Assembly (NCBI GenBank): GCA_022577435.1
Contig: JAKOON010000089.1
Location: forward strand, 495,001-559,000
Source: Embiotoca jacksoni
Taxonomy: Eukaryota; Chordata; Actinopteri; Embiotocidae
Reading direction: 5' to 3'
DNA: 64,000 nucleotides
Part shown: piece after piece, positions 11,994 to 25,531 of the stretch
Numbering within the stretch: position 1 is the first letter of the stretch
How the letters are laid out: each line of letters opens with the position of its first letter
Position numbers and translations under genes: made by a program
Notes under the pieces: model-generated
What the model was told of the DNA's origin: nothing
Seen by the model: the letters and a program-made list of their open reading frames with translations, nothing else
Database searches by the model: none

Positions 11994-13030
11994 GAAAGGC
12001 TGACTTTCCTTCTGAGATTGAGAAAAGCTGGTGACTTTTCCTCCCTAACCTCACATTTTGTTATTTTTGTCTCTTAAAATGTTAATTACCTCCCTCTTGC
12101 TGGATGCTATACCATTCGTGTATAATTAGATTAAAGTTAAAGTAGTGCTGTGCATAGACCCCCTTGTATATATTCCTTAATATCTGTTTGTTGGACTAAA
12201 TTTATGGTTGACATACGTGTCTGGAAACCTTGTTCATGTTGTTTTGCTTGTGGGTTTTTTAAGTTTCCTTTTTCCTGCCAAATAAATACTTTGATAAAAT
12301 AAGAATTTAAGTATAAAAAAAAAAAAATCCAAACCACAATGGGGACACCTACATGTGGCCATCAGGGCTTCTAATCCTGTCAAGTAATGTTTTTAACTTC
12401 CAATGTTTTAGAGTACGAGAGTTAATGGTCACATCATGTTTATTACTGCCATGTGGTATAATTATGAATCAAGCTTGGTTAAAAGTGTTTTGAATCCCAC
12501 CAGTCTCTTGTTTAACAGCACGGTTCTCTCACCTTCTCTCACATCACCGTGTTAGACACACTGGATTTCACACACAACACTCACACTCACTTTCAAAAAC
12601 AAGCCAACGGACTAATTGGTGTTCTAAATTTAGACGGTGCAGTCACGAGGTATTTTGAAGGGTGAATCAGAATTTATTAAAACTAAATGACCTCCAGTGA
12701 ATGTGAGGAGATGTAGTTTATCTGATTGTAACAAACAGGAGACGTTTGGTATCGAGATGCAGCAGCTGCTGGATGTGATGCTCCTCTCAGATGCATTTTA
12801 CAATTCAGATTGTAGATGGCTCAGTTTAACACAATGGTGCTTCAAGCTAAAGGCTAATGTCAATACATTAAATGTTACCATGGTGACATTTAGCCAAGCA
12901 GCTCGAGGCTGAAGCCAATGGAGCACCTTAAAGTGGCAGCAGGGCCAATAGATGCTGGCTCCAAAAGGTTTCTGGCTTCAGTATGACTTAGAAAATCCAG
13001 AATCGTTTCAGCAGGTCATTATTGTTGCAG
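11994..13030. other. No recognisable feature
   Basis: AT-rich sequence. A poly-A run lies at about 12316-12328. No coding or element signature recognised. Confidence 0.5.
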
Positions 13031-13324
13031 TCACTGTTTCAGGCTGCTGCACATTTTGGAAATGATTGCCTCCTTGACTGTTGGCTGGCCTGTTGCTCTG
13101 CTCGGCTGCTGAACTCTTCCCGTCTCACACTGTTGAACCTTGTATTGGACAAATAAAGCCGTCTTTAGGTTTGTGGAGCCAGAGTTCAGGTCTGAACGGT
13201 AGGTGGACCGACCTGCGTTGAGAGCGTCTTCAAGTTTTTCCTGCAGTAATGCTCCCGCCATCCTTTCTGGCCTCTCGCTCTCTATCTCAGCTCTTGAATC
13301 ATCACCTCTTTGGTGCAGCCTCAC
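13031..13324 (-). pseudogene. LINE linker-region fragment
   Basis: The minus-strand translation contains LEDALNAGRSTYRSDLNSGS followed by TNLKTALF. This matches, at both DNA and protein level, the fragment at 14560-14925 on the other strand (shared core GACGCTCTCAAC and CTGGCTCCAC). The pattern (A-x-x-ARSTY...NPKTLF) resembles the stretch between endonuclease and reverse transcriptase in L2-like fish LINEs. No flanking LINE domains remain. Family assignment is by motif memory only. Confidence 0.5.
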
Positions 13325-14559
13325 CCTGGAGCTAAATCACCAAAACTTCAATTAATCCATCTCATCTATAACATTTGTTATTTACTTTCAAATGAGCTCT
13401 CCTTATTGAAGAAGGGACTGTCAGTGACTCTCAGTTGTGGTATTGGTTGAGAGGAGAGAGGTGATCCAGGGTTAGGTTTTATGGAGGTGTGGGTGTCCAT
13501 ACTGATAGTAATATGTGTTTACAGTATGATTGACAGACAGGACAGAAAAATAACCCATTGGATGAAATATGGTTTGTAAAAAACTTAAGTGAGATGACTA
13601 GAAGGATCGGGGTTCTGTTGTCTCGGGTGAATTTGAATGAATGATTGGTTGACTTCCAGCCGATGAGAATACATTTCTTGGTACCAGTCAGAGCCATGAG
13701 GAGAAATCTACTGTTTGCTTCCTCTGCGACGTATATAAAACAGAGAGAGGAGGATATCCAGGGTTTGTGTTACTCAGTGATTTCTTTCCAGGAGCGTTTT
13801 GTGGCTGTCCGTGCCAGGTGTTTGAACGTTTTGTGTGCAGTATGAACAGATTTCTGATGAGAGTCCCATTTGACATGTTTTTTGCCAAGTAAGAGCCAAA
13901 CTAAGACCGTATACAATAGTATAAACAAAACAAACAAAAGTTTGGCTGTTTTAGTTGAGAAGTAGATGTTTGCAGACTTTCGTTCCTGAAGTCGTCATCA
14001 GGGGTGATGGTGAGGTCAGGTTCCCTTTTTATTAATGATATTGTAGCATGTTGAGGAGCGATTACGGTGAATCTCGGTGTGGCTTTTCCCTGCTCTGCTC
14101 TCGCTGGCCACCACCTCACCGGGCCGACCTCCTCCGCGAAGGTTGGCAGTGCTGGCTGGCTGGTAGCCCCCCGGCTACCTCTCTTCCTCAACAGACCCTG
14201 GATATGGTCATTGTTATTCCGTGGCTACTCCTTGGATACACACTGCTTCTCCTCCTCCGGGCACCCGGCTCCTGATCACACGCTAGCGCTCTCCAACCGG
14301 ACCGTGCTGCCGCTGCACTCCACCTCAGATCTCCATGCGAGCTACGACCGATGTCACCCGGATTGCACGGACACTCTCACAGAAGCCGGTTCACTCTACA
14401 GACGCCGTCCTCCACACAGAAGCTCTGGCCGCTCATTAACCTACAACTTTTCATGCCCAAACTCCTTTCCATCACTGTGGTCCCGTCACACTTCAACTTC
14501 TGCACTACGTCATCAAAACAAACATATTAACAAAATTAAAAGATATTAAAACAACAACT
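13325..14559. other. No recognisable feature
   Basis: No domain or element recognised. From about 14060 to 14480 the plus strand is more GC-rich and has longish open frames, possibly further degraded LINE sequence continuous with the fragment that follows, but I could not identify a motif. Confidence 0.4.
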
Positions 14560-14925
14560 ATTTCCATCCTGGCCACCCACTCCTTTGAACACCTCTCATA
14601 CAGTATAAACTCTCTGGGTTCACTCCACTGGTCACTGCCATTATCCAGAAAACCGGTGTAACAGTACATCTTCAAACCTACATGGAATATGTTCAACAAC
14701 ACAAAGACGCTCTCAACACAGCCCGGTCCACCTCCCATCCAGGCCTGATTCGGTCTGGCTCCACCAACCCAAAGACTCTCTTCTACCAGGGTACCAAGGG
14801 ACAACACTTCCACATCCTTCACACTAACCAAGTGCAACTCCTTCCTGTCGTTTTTTCAAACAGAAATTAACATGATCTACAGCAACCTGCACACAAAGTC
14901 TGGCTGAGAAAAAGCTGCTTCAACT
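14560..14925 (+). pseudogene. LINE linker-region fragment
   Basis: Translation in shifting frames gives KTGVTVHLQTYMEYVQQH, then KDALNTARSTSHPGLIRSGS and TNPKTLF, then SFTLTKCNSFLSFFQTEINM. That order (short helical lead, ARSTY-like core, NPKTLF, and a CxxFLxFFxxKI-like segment) is what the linker between the endonuclease and reverse transcriptase of L2-like LINEs looks like. At least one frameshift separates NPKTLF from the FFQTEI part. Neither catalytic domain is present. Confidence 0.6.
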
Positions 14926-16853
14926 GAATTTCCATGGTCATCAAACTTCAAAAGCCAAACAGATTTACATGCTTTCTTGTTTTCCTACAACTACGTTTTT
15001 GTCCCATGCGTTGTACTTCAGACTGGCAAGTGGAAAATTGTGAAGATGTGCAGCTATTTGAAAAGATTCTTTTCAAGACCACAGGACTGAACGTCTGTCA
15101 GACACAGCTTAAAGCACAGTAACATCCACTGTCGAGAGGATCTTAAGCTCCTGACTTATTTTATGTAACTGTGTGAGAACAGAGCAGCAACAACTGAATT
15201 CAGCACTTTCAATCTCTGAAACTGCAGAAGCAAACATCTCCTACAGCACATATCGGGTATTTTATCATCACTTAACCTCGAAGTAACAGTGTCATTCACA
15301 CAGTAACTGGCCCCCGGTGGAGGTCGTCCGTGGAACACAACCTCAGCTGTGACTCAGACACAGTGTCCTGTCTGTAAAGGTGAAGTATCTCTGAGATGTA
15401 GAAAATACCTTCTGCATATTTCTGGATGCTCCACACGGTCTCCATGGATACTGGTTGATCCTCGGTGACACGCGGGTCAGTAGGGATGAAAAACAAACCA
15501 CGTCTGATGCAAACGGATGGAAATGCTCGGACTGTCTGGTCGGTGGTGTGCTGATGCATAACCATGACACAGTGATTAAAATTTCAAGTGTGTGCTGGTG
15601 TGGAAAATAATTCTGCAGAGCTCTATAGAAACAGACGGCTACATTAGAGCCTGTGATGATAATCTCTGAGTATTAGTCAGTTATTATTATATTAAACAGT
15701 CAAACATAATGTGAAACATTAAAAGACTTATCTAAATGCACAATTAGACTCGGTGAAGTGGCATCTTTACCATGTGCCCTTCTTCCACTTCACAAGTTAA
15801 TTTGAACAGAGTCACACTATAATTCAACTTAATGAAATCAGATAAACACACATACACATACGATAGTCTGCAAACTCACAGTTTCCTCTCATTGATATCT
15901 TCAACAAGTGAGTTCAAGTGATGTCACTAACATCTTTATAGCTCTCCAACAACAATCACAGGAGACATAATGCTTTTATGTTGTCCTTTCATCTGTATGC
16001 AGTTTCACCTCCTGCTCAGTAAACATTGTCCCTCAGTTTTCCCTCCATCCTCTCCTTCCTTCTGAACCTACTGAATATTTTCGAGACGGTTTCCAGTTTC
16101 TCCGACTCCCCACTGACCAGTTCTCACGTTTCTTCAGAGACTCCTCTCTGATAAATGCCAAACAGACTGCTCCATGCCATCTGTGTGCTCAGCAGGGTGG
16201 GAAATGACTTACTATTTAAAATGTGAACATTAAACAGCCACTGACAAACATTTTCCAAATTTACTGGTCACTCAGCAGCACTGGAAGACAAGAGTAGAGG
16301 GGACATGGAGACTTAGAACCAAACTAAGTCCATTAGAAAAAGCTCGGACAGAGTAAACTTGGTTTTGTGACCAATAATTGTCTGACAGTGTCCTTGCCAG
16401 TGAAGCCATCAGAAGTTGAAGATATGTCGGAGATCTCAGCCATCACTGTGGTCTCAACTACAGTATGCACAGATACATGCTGCCTTCGGGGAAGTGAGGT
16501 TCACACCCCAACTCAGCCAGACGGGAAGGTGGAGCACTACTGAAGACCAGAATGGGACACCAGTACACGCTGGCTCGTTTTCTGTAGTATGAGAAAGCAA
16601 CATATATGCCACGTGGGCCGCTTCGCCGCGTCCTCTAACCTCGTCACATTTGCAAGATGTGGTGAGGAAAATGAGGAACATCAGTGGGAGACAGCAGCTG
16701 TCCCTGTCCATTCGATGGGTCTTCAGAGACTACACAGTGCACCAGGAAGTTATTGGGACGCACGACTGCTCTCTGATGCACAGTCAATAATTGACATAAC
16801 TGAAGACATCTTTTACCGGTGCAGCATTGATGTTATGGAGATGCAGTTTTATC
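14926..16853. other. No recognisable feature
   Basis: Unique-looking sequence without recognisable coding or transposon motifs on either strand. Confidence 0.5.
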
Positions 16854-18174
16854 ACTTTATTAAATAAACTGATGGGAATCAGTGATTTACGCAGACAGTC
16901 TCAAACTGTATTTTCAGTGAGAGCGGTCAGCTGAGTGAAGATATGTTAACGAGGAGCGAGACGATGGAAGAAAAGAAAAACAGACCGGCAGAAGCAGAGT
17001 CACCAGCTGTAACCTGCGACTCGTCCGGTAAGAACAAAGTTCTCAGAGTAACTCGGCTGAAGATATTTTATACAAACCTGATTGAAACAGGCCGACGCCA
17101 GAAATGAACCAGAAGAATCACGAGTTGCTCTTAATTCCTGAGATTGAGCAGGCTAACAGAGAGTGTCCGTGCCATGGAGCTGCAGGCGAGGAGGCGGGGC
17201 TTGGTGTGTTGCTGCCTGGATTTGTGTACACAGCTAGTGTCTGTTAGAAGCTTTCATCAACATGGATATTGAGACATTTATGATACTCGTACTCGTCAAA
17301 AGTACATTATCTGTACCGGATACTCATTTCCCTCGAGTACTGGTCTCATCCATATTGACCACACAGAATTTCTATTGATTTCTAATCTTGTCTGCCTCAT
17401 TGATCTTTTATCTTACTGAGGATTGGTCAAGTTAGAATATGGCTCTAAAATAGTAGTAGCCAATCTGTGCTGTGATCATCAATGGAGCTGTCCGTGGTTC
17501 TGAAACATGGATTTCCTCAGTACCGCCCTTCTGTAAGTTTTGTCTTGGATCTGTAAAACTCTCAAACTTATGTACTATAAATACGTTAAAAAAAATTGTT
17601 ACAATATAGCCGATATACTCCATCCCCAGAGTTAAAAATGAACAAATCACCAACTGAGTAGATCAGTAACTTGCATGAATTTTGCTGTGTTATAATATAA
17701 TAAATAGGGATGAGACGAGAACTCGGCTGAAACGAGTATCCGTTGTCGATAATGTTCTTTTGACGAGTATCATCCGAGTAAATGTTTTAAATATCCGTGT
17801 TGATGAAAGCTTCTAACAGACACTTGCTGTGTGCACACTTGCAGATACCCACCGAGCTCCGCCTCCTTCTACTGCTGAGACTCTCTCTGTCAGCCTGTTC
17901 AGTCATTGGAGGAAATAACAACTCATGACTCCACTGATTAGTATTTGGCATCGACTCATTTCAATCAGGTTTGTATAAATTATCTTCAGCCGAGTTACTC
18001 AGAGAATTTTGTTCTGACCGGACGAGTTGCAGGTTGCAGCTGGTGACTCACTGCTCCTTTCTTGTTAAGATATCTTCATTCAGCTGACCGCTCTCACTGA
18101 GAATATAGTGTGAGGCTGAATGCATATTTCAGTGTGGAATCACCCAGCTTCCCAACATCAGTTTATTAAATAAA
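16854..18174. repeat. Large inverted repeat, arms of about 470-500 bp
   Basis: The left arm (16854-17351) is the reverse complement of the right arm (17707-18174), with a 355-bp spacer. Matching landmarks from outside in: TTATTAAATAAACTGATG, TCAGTGAGAGCGGTCAGCTG, CACCAGCTG-AACCTGC-ACTC, GTAACTCGGCTGAAGATA, TATACAAACCTGATTGAAA, GTGTCTGTTAGAAGCTTTCA, and the inner ends TGGTCTCATCC and GGGATGAGAC. Blocks I compared are about 85-90% identical, with indels. It is either a DNA transposon with very long terminal repeats and no coding capacity, or two copies of one short element inserted head to head. Confidence 0.85.
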
Positions 18175-18655
18175 ATTATAATACCCGGATAACTATCTAC
18201 ACCCCCCCAAAATGTATCTCTTATCCAGATAAGCAGCACGAAGTCTGTGACGGATTTAAAGAGGATAAATTTCTGTCTGTTTGTCCATACATGGCACCTT
18301 TTAATGTCAACAGCTTGCTGCCATTTACCTGACAGTTGAGAGACATGTTCTCGTGAACAGAGTCAGGAATACATCACATGCTGTTTCAGAAGGCCTTGCT
18401 GTTTAAAAGGAGTCATTCTCACAGCTTTCTCTGGTGATTAACTCAACTCAGTCATTTTATTTTCAGTGAAGACAATGACAGCAGGTATGAGCCATTATTC
18501 TTCAAAACGATTTCCGGTACTGAATGTGGCCTTCAGACGCAGATGGAGATGCGTTCAAGGTAGAGAGAGCTTTTAAGCTCAGAGATATAGATAAATGTAG
18601 CTGTTCCATATATGCAAATCTTTTAGGCACTTTACATTCGTAATCATCAAGAGAT
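18175..18655. other. No recognisable feature
   Basis: No coding or element signature recognised between the inverted repeat and the LINE. Confidence 0.5.
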
Positions 18656-19150
18656 GGTAGGTCAGATCACAACCTGGTCCTGCTGACACCAAAGTATGTT
18701 CCTCTGGTACAGAGGCAGCCTGTAACCACCAGGACTGTGAGGAGGTGGACACAGGAGGCTAAAGACGCCCTGCAGAACTGCTTTGAGTCCACGGACTGGG
18801 ATGTGCTGTGTGGACCACATGGGGAGGACATCAACAGCAGGACGGACTGTATCACAGAATACATTAAATTCTGTGAACACTCCACCGTACCATCCCGGAC
18901 TGAACATTGCTTCCCCAACAACAAGCCGTGGATCACCAGTGACCTGAAAGTTCTTCTTAATAAGAAGAAAGCAGCCTTCAGGTCTGGGGACAGGGAGGAG
19001 CTCAGGAGAGTTCAGTGCCACCTGAAGAAGAAGCTCAGGGAGTGCAAGGACTCCTACAGGAGGAAGCTGGAGGCAAAACTCCAGCAGAACAATGTGAGGG
19101 AGGTGTGGACTGGTATGAAGGAGATTACTGGGTTCAAGGGGAGAGAGAGA
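18656..19150 (+). pseudogene. Family R endonuclease end and linker
   Basis: Translation runs from the final endonuclease motif SDHNLVLL through VRRWTQEAKDALQNCFESTD, TEYIKFCEHSTVP, NKPWITSDLKVLLNKKKAAF and VREVWTGMKEITGFKGRER. The segment is open until the 25-bp array, where the frame needed downstream (NELNCFFNRFSS) differs from the frame upstream. The endonuclease catalytic residues before SDH are lost by 5' truncation. Confidence 0.85.
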
Positions 19151-19250
19151 CAACCAGGGGGAACCTGGAGAGGAACAACCAGGGGGAACCTGGAGAGGAA
19201 CAACCAGGGGGAACCTGGAGAGGAACAATCAGGGGGAACCTGGAGAGGAA
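19151..19250 (+). repeat. 25-bp minisatellite in LINE, four units
   Basis: Units start at 19151, 19176, 19201 and 19226; the unit is CAACCAGGGGGAACCTGGAG followed by AGGAA. Because 25 is not a multiple of 3, every unit gained or lost shifts the LINE reading frame. The equivalent position in copy 2 (29231-29380) has six units. Confidence 0.97.
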
Positions 19251-19588
19251 CAATGAGCTAAACTGTTTCTTCAACAGGTTTAGTTCACCGTCCTCATCTG
19301 TCTCCTCCACACCTCCCAAACACCTCCGCTGCCTTCCCCCTTCCCCCCTCTGCCTCCCCTGGTGAGCTGCATGGCCCTCAACATCAAAGGGCTCTTCCAC
19401 CATTGATGGATGTTGAAGGCCGGCTCCATCATTGGCTACAAACTGGACAGTCTGGAAAAGGTGGTGGAGAGGAGGACGCTGAACAAACTATTATCCATAT
19501 TGGATAATCCTGACCACCCTCTCCACCTGCTGCAGGGACAGAGGAGGACGTTCTCCAAAAGACTCCTCCAGCTGCTGTCACAAGGACA

Positions 19589-19987
19589 GATACAGGAGAT
19601 CATTCCAGATACAGGAGATCATTCCTGATACAGGAGATCATTCCTGATACAGGAGATCATTCCTGATACTGGAGATCATTCCAGATACAGGAGATCATTC
19701 CTGATACAGGAGATCGTTCCTGATACAGGAGATCATTCCTGATACAGGAGATCATTCCTGATACAGGAGATCATTCCTGATACAGGAGATCATTCCAGAT
19801 ACAGGAGATCATTCCTGATACAGGAGATCGTTCCAGATACAGGAGATCATTCCTGATACAGGAGATCATTCCAGATACAGGAGATCATTCCTGATACAGG
19901 AGATCATTCCTGATACAGGAGATCATTCCTGATACAGGAGATCATTCCTGATACAGGAGATCATTCCTGATACAGGAGATCATTCCT
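19589..19987 (+). repeat. 19-bp minisatellite in LINE, 21 units
   Basis: Exactly 21 head-to-tail units of GATACAGGAGATCATTCCT (399 bp), with rare variants (CCAGA for CCTGA, GATCG for GATCA). It multiplies the LINE sequence that normally encodes a single RYRRSF-like stretch just before the stop region. The same array in copy 2 (27473-27586) has six units. Confidence 0.97.
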
Positions 19988-20230
19988 GCCCACCGCTATC
20001 AGACTATACAATAACTCACCCCTCGCCAAATCCATCATCTAACGATAATACGGTTGGTTGTATGTTTGCACTATTGTTTAGTTAGTTTAATGTAATACTA
20101 TTTTTATTTTATTGTGTTTATTGTGCATTTTCATAATTCATATTTTTTTACTTTGTTATTTTTAGTCTTTACCTGTATCTATAATGCTGCTGTAGCGAAA
20201 ACATTTCCTCTTGTGGGATTAATAAAGTAA

Positions 20231-20651
<421 letters not shown>

Positions 20652-21860
20652 TTTCAATATATCTATTGGAACCAAACACACATGCAACCAAGTCAAATCA
20701 CATGAGAGACGCACACACAGCCAGTAAGTGTGTCCCAGGCTTCAGGCTCACTTTATTTGTATGTATGTGTTGATGTTGAGTTTGTATTCAGGATGTTCTC
20801 GTGAACTGCTGTAGGGAAGTCGTATATGTTGCTTGGTTGTGCTAAAGAGTTTCTGTCTATAATTCTGTTAGGAGCAGCTACATATTGTGCCTCTATCGGA
20901 TGGCTCAGAGTAACTCCTGATGCCTCTTACAGCCGAGTGACAGGTGATGGGTGGCAGGCATTCCTCTGTCATCACTCTTTTTAAATGTCAGCCTGTAGTT
21001 TTGGTTCATTTAACAGCTCAGTAATGAGTCCTGGTCCAAGCAGTATTTATGAGCTGTGATCAGATTTCACTGATTTTATAGAGATTGTCTCTTTTGCTGA
21101 TTAACAGTGATCATCATCATCAACACACTCTGTAATGTTGTCAGCGGTGACCATGTTTTCGATTGTAGATAATCAGTCTGATTGGCATGAGCTGATACAT
21201 TTCTGCTGACTCATCTTCTCAGGAGAATCTTCCGTGGCTGGTATATTGTGACAATACAGTTTGTGATTCTTTCAGAGCACCCTTAAAGAGAAGAGCCTGT
21301 TTCCTCCTTCTCATCAGCTGCTAAAAATACTTTATTCCTTCATGAAAGGGTTTATTTGAAGCATGTGGAACATATCTCACATTCTTACAAAGATTCAGAG
21401 AGATAAAAGACAGAGAGCTCCTGAACACTCCTTCAACTCGCTGTGATATGATGGTCACATCACAATTGTTCACCACACATCTGTTACAGTTTGTACAAAA
21501 TGTAGTGAGGTCATACAGATTCAAAACGACTCAATACATACAGAAGTGCACAAAAAGAAAAGGTCAAACTGAACTGTTGCAAAAAAAAAGCAAAGAAGAA
21601 AGTGTATTATAACCTGCAGGGTTTATTCAGCCTGAACATGGAGCGCTTGGTGAAGTTGTGTGAGTGGAAATTAATTCAATGTCACTATGTAACTGGGAAC
21701 AGACAGACATGAACTTCTGCAATAATGTGCACTTTTATACTCATTAGTATTTGCTGAGACTGTTGAGAATGTCATGTCTAGGTGTCGTCCAGGTGTTAAA
21801 CTAGACGACCCCATTACCTGTTGAAAATTTAAATAACAAGCAAAATACTTGAAATAAAAT
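20652..21860. other. No recognisable feature
   Basis: No coding or element signature recognised. Confidence 0.5.
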
Positions 21861-23436
21861 TGAACCGTTTCCAAAAAAGTTGGGTCGCTGTGTAAAATGG
21901 AAATACAAAATGAATGCAATGATTTACAAATTATGTGAACCCATTTTTTTTTTTAAATAGACCTAAGACAACATATCAAATGTTGAAATTGAGAAGTTTT
22001 ATGGTTTTATGAAAAATATCTGCTCATTTTGAATCTGATGTCAGCATCACGTCTCTATAAAGTTGTTCCAGGATGATGTTCACCACTGAGCTGCATCAAC
22101 TCTTCTTTTAACAACACTCTGGAAACGTTGGGGAACTGAGGAGACCAGTTTCTGGGGTTTTGAAAGTGAAATGTGGTCCCATTCTTGCCTGATAGAGGAT
22201 TTCAGCTGCTCAACAGTTCAGGGTCTCTTTTGTTGTATTGTTCATGTCCTGATGCTCCAGATGTTTTCAATGATTGACAGGTCTGGACTGCAGGAGGCCA
22301 GTTTATCAGCGGACTCTTCTACTAGAGAACCATGCTGTTGGAATATGTGCAGAATGTGGTTGGACGTTATTCTGCTGAAATAAACAAGACCTTCCCTGAA
22401 AGAGACGTTGTCTGGATGGCAGCATATGTTGCTCCAAAACCTGAATATATCATTCAGCATTAATGCTTCCTTCCAGATGTTCAAGCTACCCATGCCATGT
22501 GCACTAATGCATCCTGTACCATCACAGATGCTGGCTTTAGAACTGAGCTGATAACAAGCTGGATGGTCCCTCTCCTCTTTAACCTGGAGGATGCAGCGTC
22601 CATGATTTCCAAACAGAATCTCAGATTGTGATCCATCAGACCTCAGGACAGTTGTCCACTTCACCTCAGTCCATCTTCAATGATCTCGGTCCAGAGAAGG
22701 CGGCGGTGTTTCTGGATCATGTTTCTATCTGGTTTCTTCTTTGGAGAGTTTTAACCTGCATTTGTGGACGCAGCGATGAACTGTGTTCACAGACGATGGT
22801 TTTCACAAGTGTTCCTGAGCCCATGCAGTGATTTCCACTCCAGAATAGTGTGTTTTTAATGCAGTGCTGCCTGAGGGCCCGAAGATCACCACCATCCAAT
22901 ATTGGTTTCCAGCCTTGTCCCTTGTGTTCAGAGATTTCTCCAGATTATCTGAATCTTTTAATGATATTATGAACCGTAGACGATGAAATCCACTAATTAT
23001 TTGTAGTTTTACGTTGAGGAACATTATTCTTAGATTGTTCAACTATTTTCCAACACAGTCTTTCACAGAGTGGTGAACCTCTCCCCATCTTCACTGCTGA
23101 GAGACTCTGCCTCTCTGAAATCATCATTTGTACTCAATCATGTTACTGATCTGTTGACATGGTAACCTAGTTAGATGTCAGATGTTCCACCACATGTTTT
23201 AATTAGCTTCACACAACTTTTCAAGTCTTTTTTCACACCGTTTCAACTTTTTTGAGATGTGTTGCTGCCATGAAATTCAATTTTGTTTTAATAAAACAGT
23301 GACAATCCTCAATTTTAACATGATATGTTGTTGGTCTATTTTCAATTAAATATGGGTTTATGAGATTTGGAAATCATTGCATTCTGTTTTAATTCATATT
23401 TAGTGCCCCACATCTTTTGGAAATGGGGTTGCATTA
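21861..23436 (-). mobile_element. Tc1-like relic, nearly full length
   Basis: About 1.58 kb bounded by related inverted ends: the left end has AACCGTTTCCAAAAAAGTTG and the right end, reverse-complemented, has AACCCCATTTCCAAAAGATG; both continue with AATGCAATGATT(T/G)(A/C)C and a tract like AATAGACC-AA-ACAACATA. Size and layout match a Tc1/mariner element. Three other fragments of the family lie in this window (3331-5135, 32941-34060, 51815-52242). The ends are clearly diverged from each other, so the insertion is old. Confidence 0.85.
22240..23110 (-). pseudogene. Tc1-like transposase relic
   Basis: Minus-strand translation, in several frames, gives SSSTVHNIIKRF-like amino-terminal helix-turn-helix sequence, then SEILFGNHGRCILQVKEERD (after the first catalytic Asp region, LRSDGSQ), GCISAHGMGSLNI, FQQNNVQPHS at the second catalytic position, and LASCSPDLSIIENIWSI holding the final Glu. 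The second Asp is read as Asn (QQNN rather than QQDN). Frame breaks, including one after GMGSLN that is shared with the copy at 32941-34060, prevent a product. Confidence 0.8.
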
Positions 23437-24655
23437 GCAAACAGAAAACTCACTGACTCTTACTTTCAGAAGAGCCTTTAATCCAGAACCTTCAGTTCTG
23501 CCACTGAAATGGAATCAGACCAGAAATCAGAAAGTGTTCATCCAGTTTATATGTCAGTTTGATTCTGGAGGCAGTTTGTGGTAACAAAAAGCAACTGAGA
23601 ATTAAATACAATTTCTCCATTTCTCTTTTATTGTGAAAAGTAGACTTGCGTCCATGTTTTTACGTGGGCTGGATTATGGGGTTATTTTATATTTGCATGC
23701 CCCTTCTCAGGTATTTAATATGATGATTACCATCCCTCCTCTGGATTCTTCACAAACTTTAAAAGCTTTCCTCACCACTGTGAGCTTTACTCCAGCGCAG
23801 CATGACCTGCTCTGGAAACCCGCAGGCCTTCATGGTGGTACACTTTCATATCCAAGGTAATTCTTGGGCAATTCATGAGAGGAAAACTGGTGGAGAAAAT
23901 AGAACCGAAAGAGTTTATACACAGACATGATCATACAATACATTACACAGGAAGTGGAAAACACACGTGCAACATTTGTAAATGGTACGACAGAGAACCA
24001 ACAGATGCAGACATTCAAGTTCCGTATGTTGCTTTTCATGTTTCTATTTTCTAACTGTGGAGACAGATTCATCATGGACTGTTCAGGAAAAGAAGATAAG
24101 AATTTACAATAAGGGTGGGAGATACGTCCCTAATATAAGGTCACGATAGGATATAACAAATTACTGAAACATATTTTATTCCTCATTTCAAGAACATACA
24201 ATTACAATGAAATAAGTGATAATTTTACATGTTAACATAGAACAAAAAATGTGCCTTCAAATGTTCTGAGCGATGTTCCTGTGATGTGTTGTACTGCTGA
24301 GGTCGCCCCCCGTTTTGCTCCACCACAGAGCTGCTGTCAATCATCTTTAAATGAGTCATTGTTGCAGTAGATGTTTTAATAGCTACTAGGTTTATTATAG
24401 CTGTAATTGCTTAAGAGCTCTGATGTTTTATTTCAGTAAATGCCTGTTAATAAATTATTGCTCAAGGCTACATTTTATTTTTTCATTGCTAGTGGAAACC
24501 TGAATTATCAGCATATTTTACTAAGATGTGTTATATTTAATAATTTATATTATTTATAACAAAAATTTGAGTTTTGATGAAGAAATATATTTTAAGATGT
24601 TTCGAAAGTTTACAATCACACAAACACAAAGATACAAATATATTGTAATTTTGAG
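23437..24655. other. No recognisable feature
   Basis: AT-rich sequence; no coding or element signature recognised. Confidence 0.5.
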
Positions 24656-25364
24656 GTTTCTGGAAGTTTGTGAACCCTTCCAAATGTTACATATTTCTTC
24701 ATAAATATGACCTACAATGGCAGATTTTCAAACAAAATAATCAAATAAAATGAAAAATATTCTACTTCTTTATGAAATGGATCCAATATTGGATATATGT
24801 GCCTGGCTCAACAATCTATCTGCATCTGGTGTGACCACTTTATACAGCAACGACTGCAGCTAAACATTTCCAATAACTGTTGATCATCATCATCATTCTG
24901 CCTACAGAGCAGATTCAGCTCTGGATGGTGGTGATTTACTCACATGAACTGCTGCTTCAGGTCCTTCACAACATTTCTATTTCATTGGTCAGGACTTCAC
25001 TGCTGTAACTCAGTAGTCATTGATCCATCAGTCCAGATGCAACAAACCAGGTCCAGACCATAATATTACCACTTCTCATTGTCTAATCTGTCCACAAAAC
25101 ATTTTTCCAGAATCTTTGCAATCTTTGGCAGACACCAGACATGCAGTTTTTTCAGTTTTTACTTCTGGAGAGCAGGTCAGTGATGGCCCTGATGTTAGTG
25201 ATGGTCCTGATGGTGGACTCAGGGCTCAAACGCAGGTCTATCTTATGTCCACTGGGAGCACATGTAGCTGTGTCCAACCTTTATGGTAATTTGGTGAACC
25301 CATTTATTTATAATATTAGTTCCCTCTTCACAGCTGTTTAACATCATCATGGTGGAGGCCGACT
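24656..25364. mobile_element. Possible degenerate DNA transposon
   Basis: Starts with GTTTCTGGAAGTTTGTGAAC followed by TTCATAAATATGACCTA, which resembles the terminal repeat of a Tc1/mariner-type fish element (AGTTTGTGAACCC... ATAAATATGACCTA). Further on, TCCACAAAACATTTTTCCAG and related text resemble transposase codons on the minus strand. No second end was found, and I do not trust the boundaries. Confidence 0.3.
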
Positions 25365-25513
25365 GCAGCACCATAACTTCAGAGATCAGAGCCTGAACCT
25401 CCAGACCAGTCTGTCAGGTTCCTCCTGGTTAAAGTCTGGATGATGTCAGTTTGCTGCTTCTTCTCTCTTTACAAACTGACAACACGCTGCAGCTCAGAGG
25501 TTTGAAGGAGGAG
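25365..25513 (+). repeat. Dispersed repeat, copy 1
   Basis: Begins GCAGCACCATAACTTCAGAG and ends GCTCAGAGGTTTGAAGGAGG. The reverse complement of 53566-53700 matches it at about 95%, apart from an indel in the middle (copy 1 has an extra GGATGATGTCAGTTT). Not part of any element I recognise. Confidence 0.9.
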
Positions 25514-25531
25514 AGGACATCATGGTGTGTC

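Noticed and set aside
18737..19261. Host gene with a long open frame
   Set aside because: The same protein text occurs in the LINE at 27026-30853 and runs from an endonuclease motif into a LINE linker.
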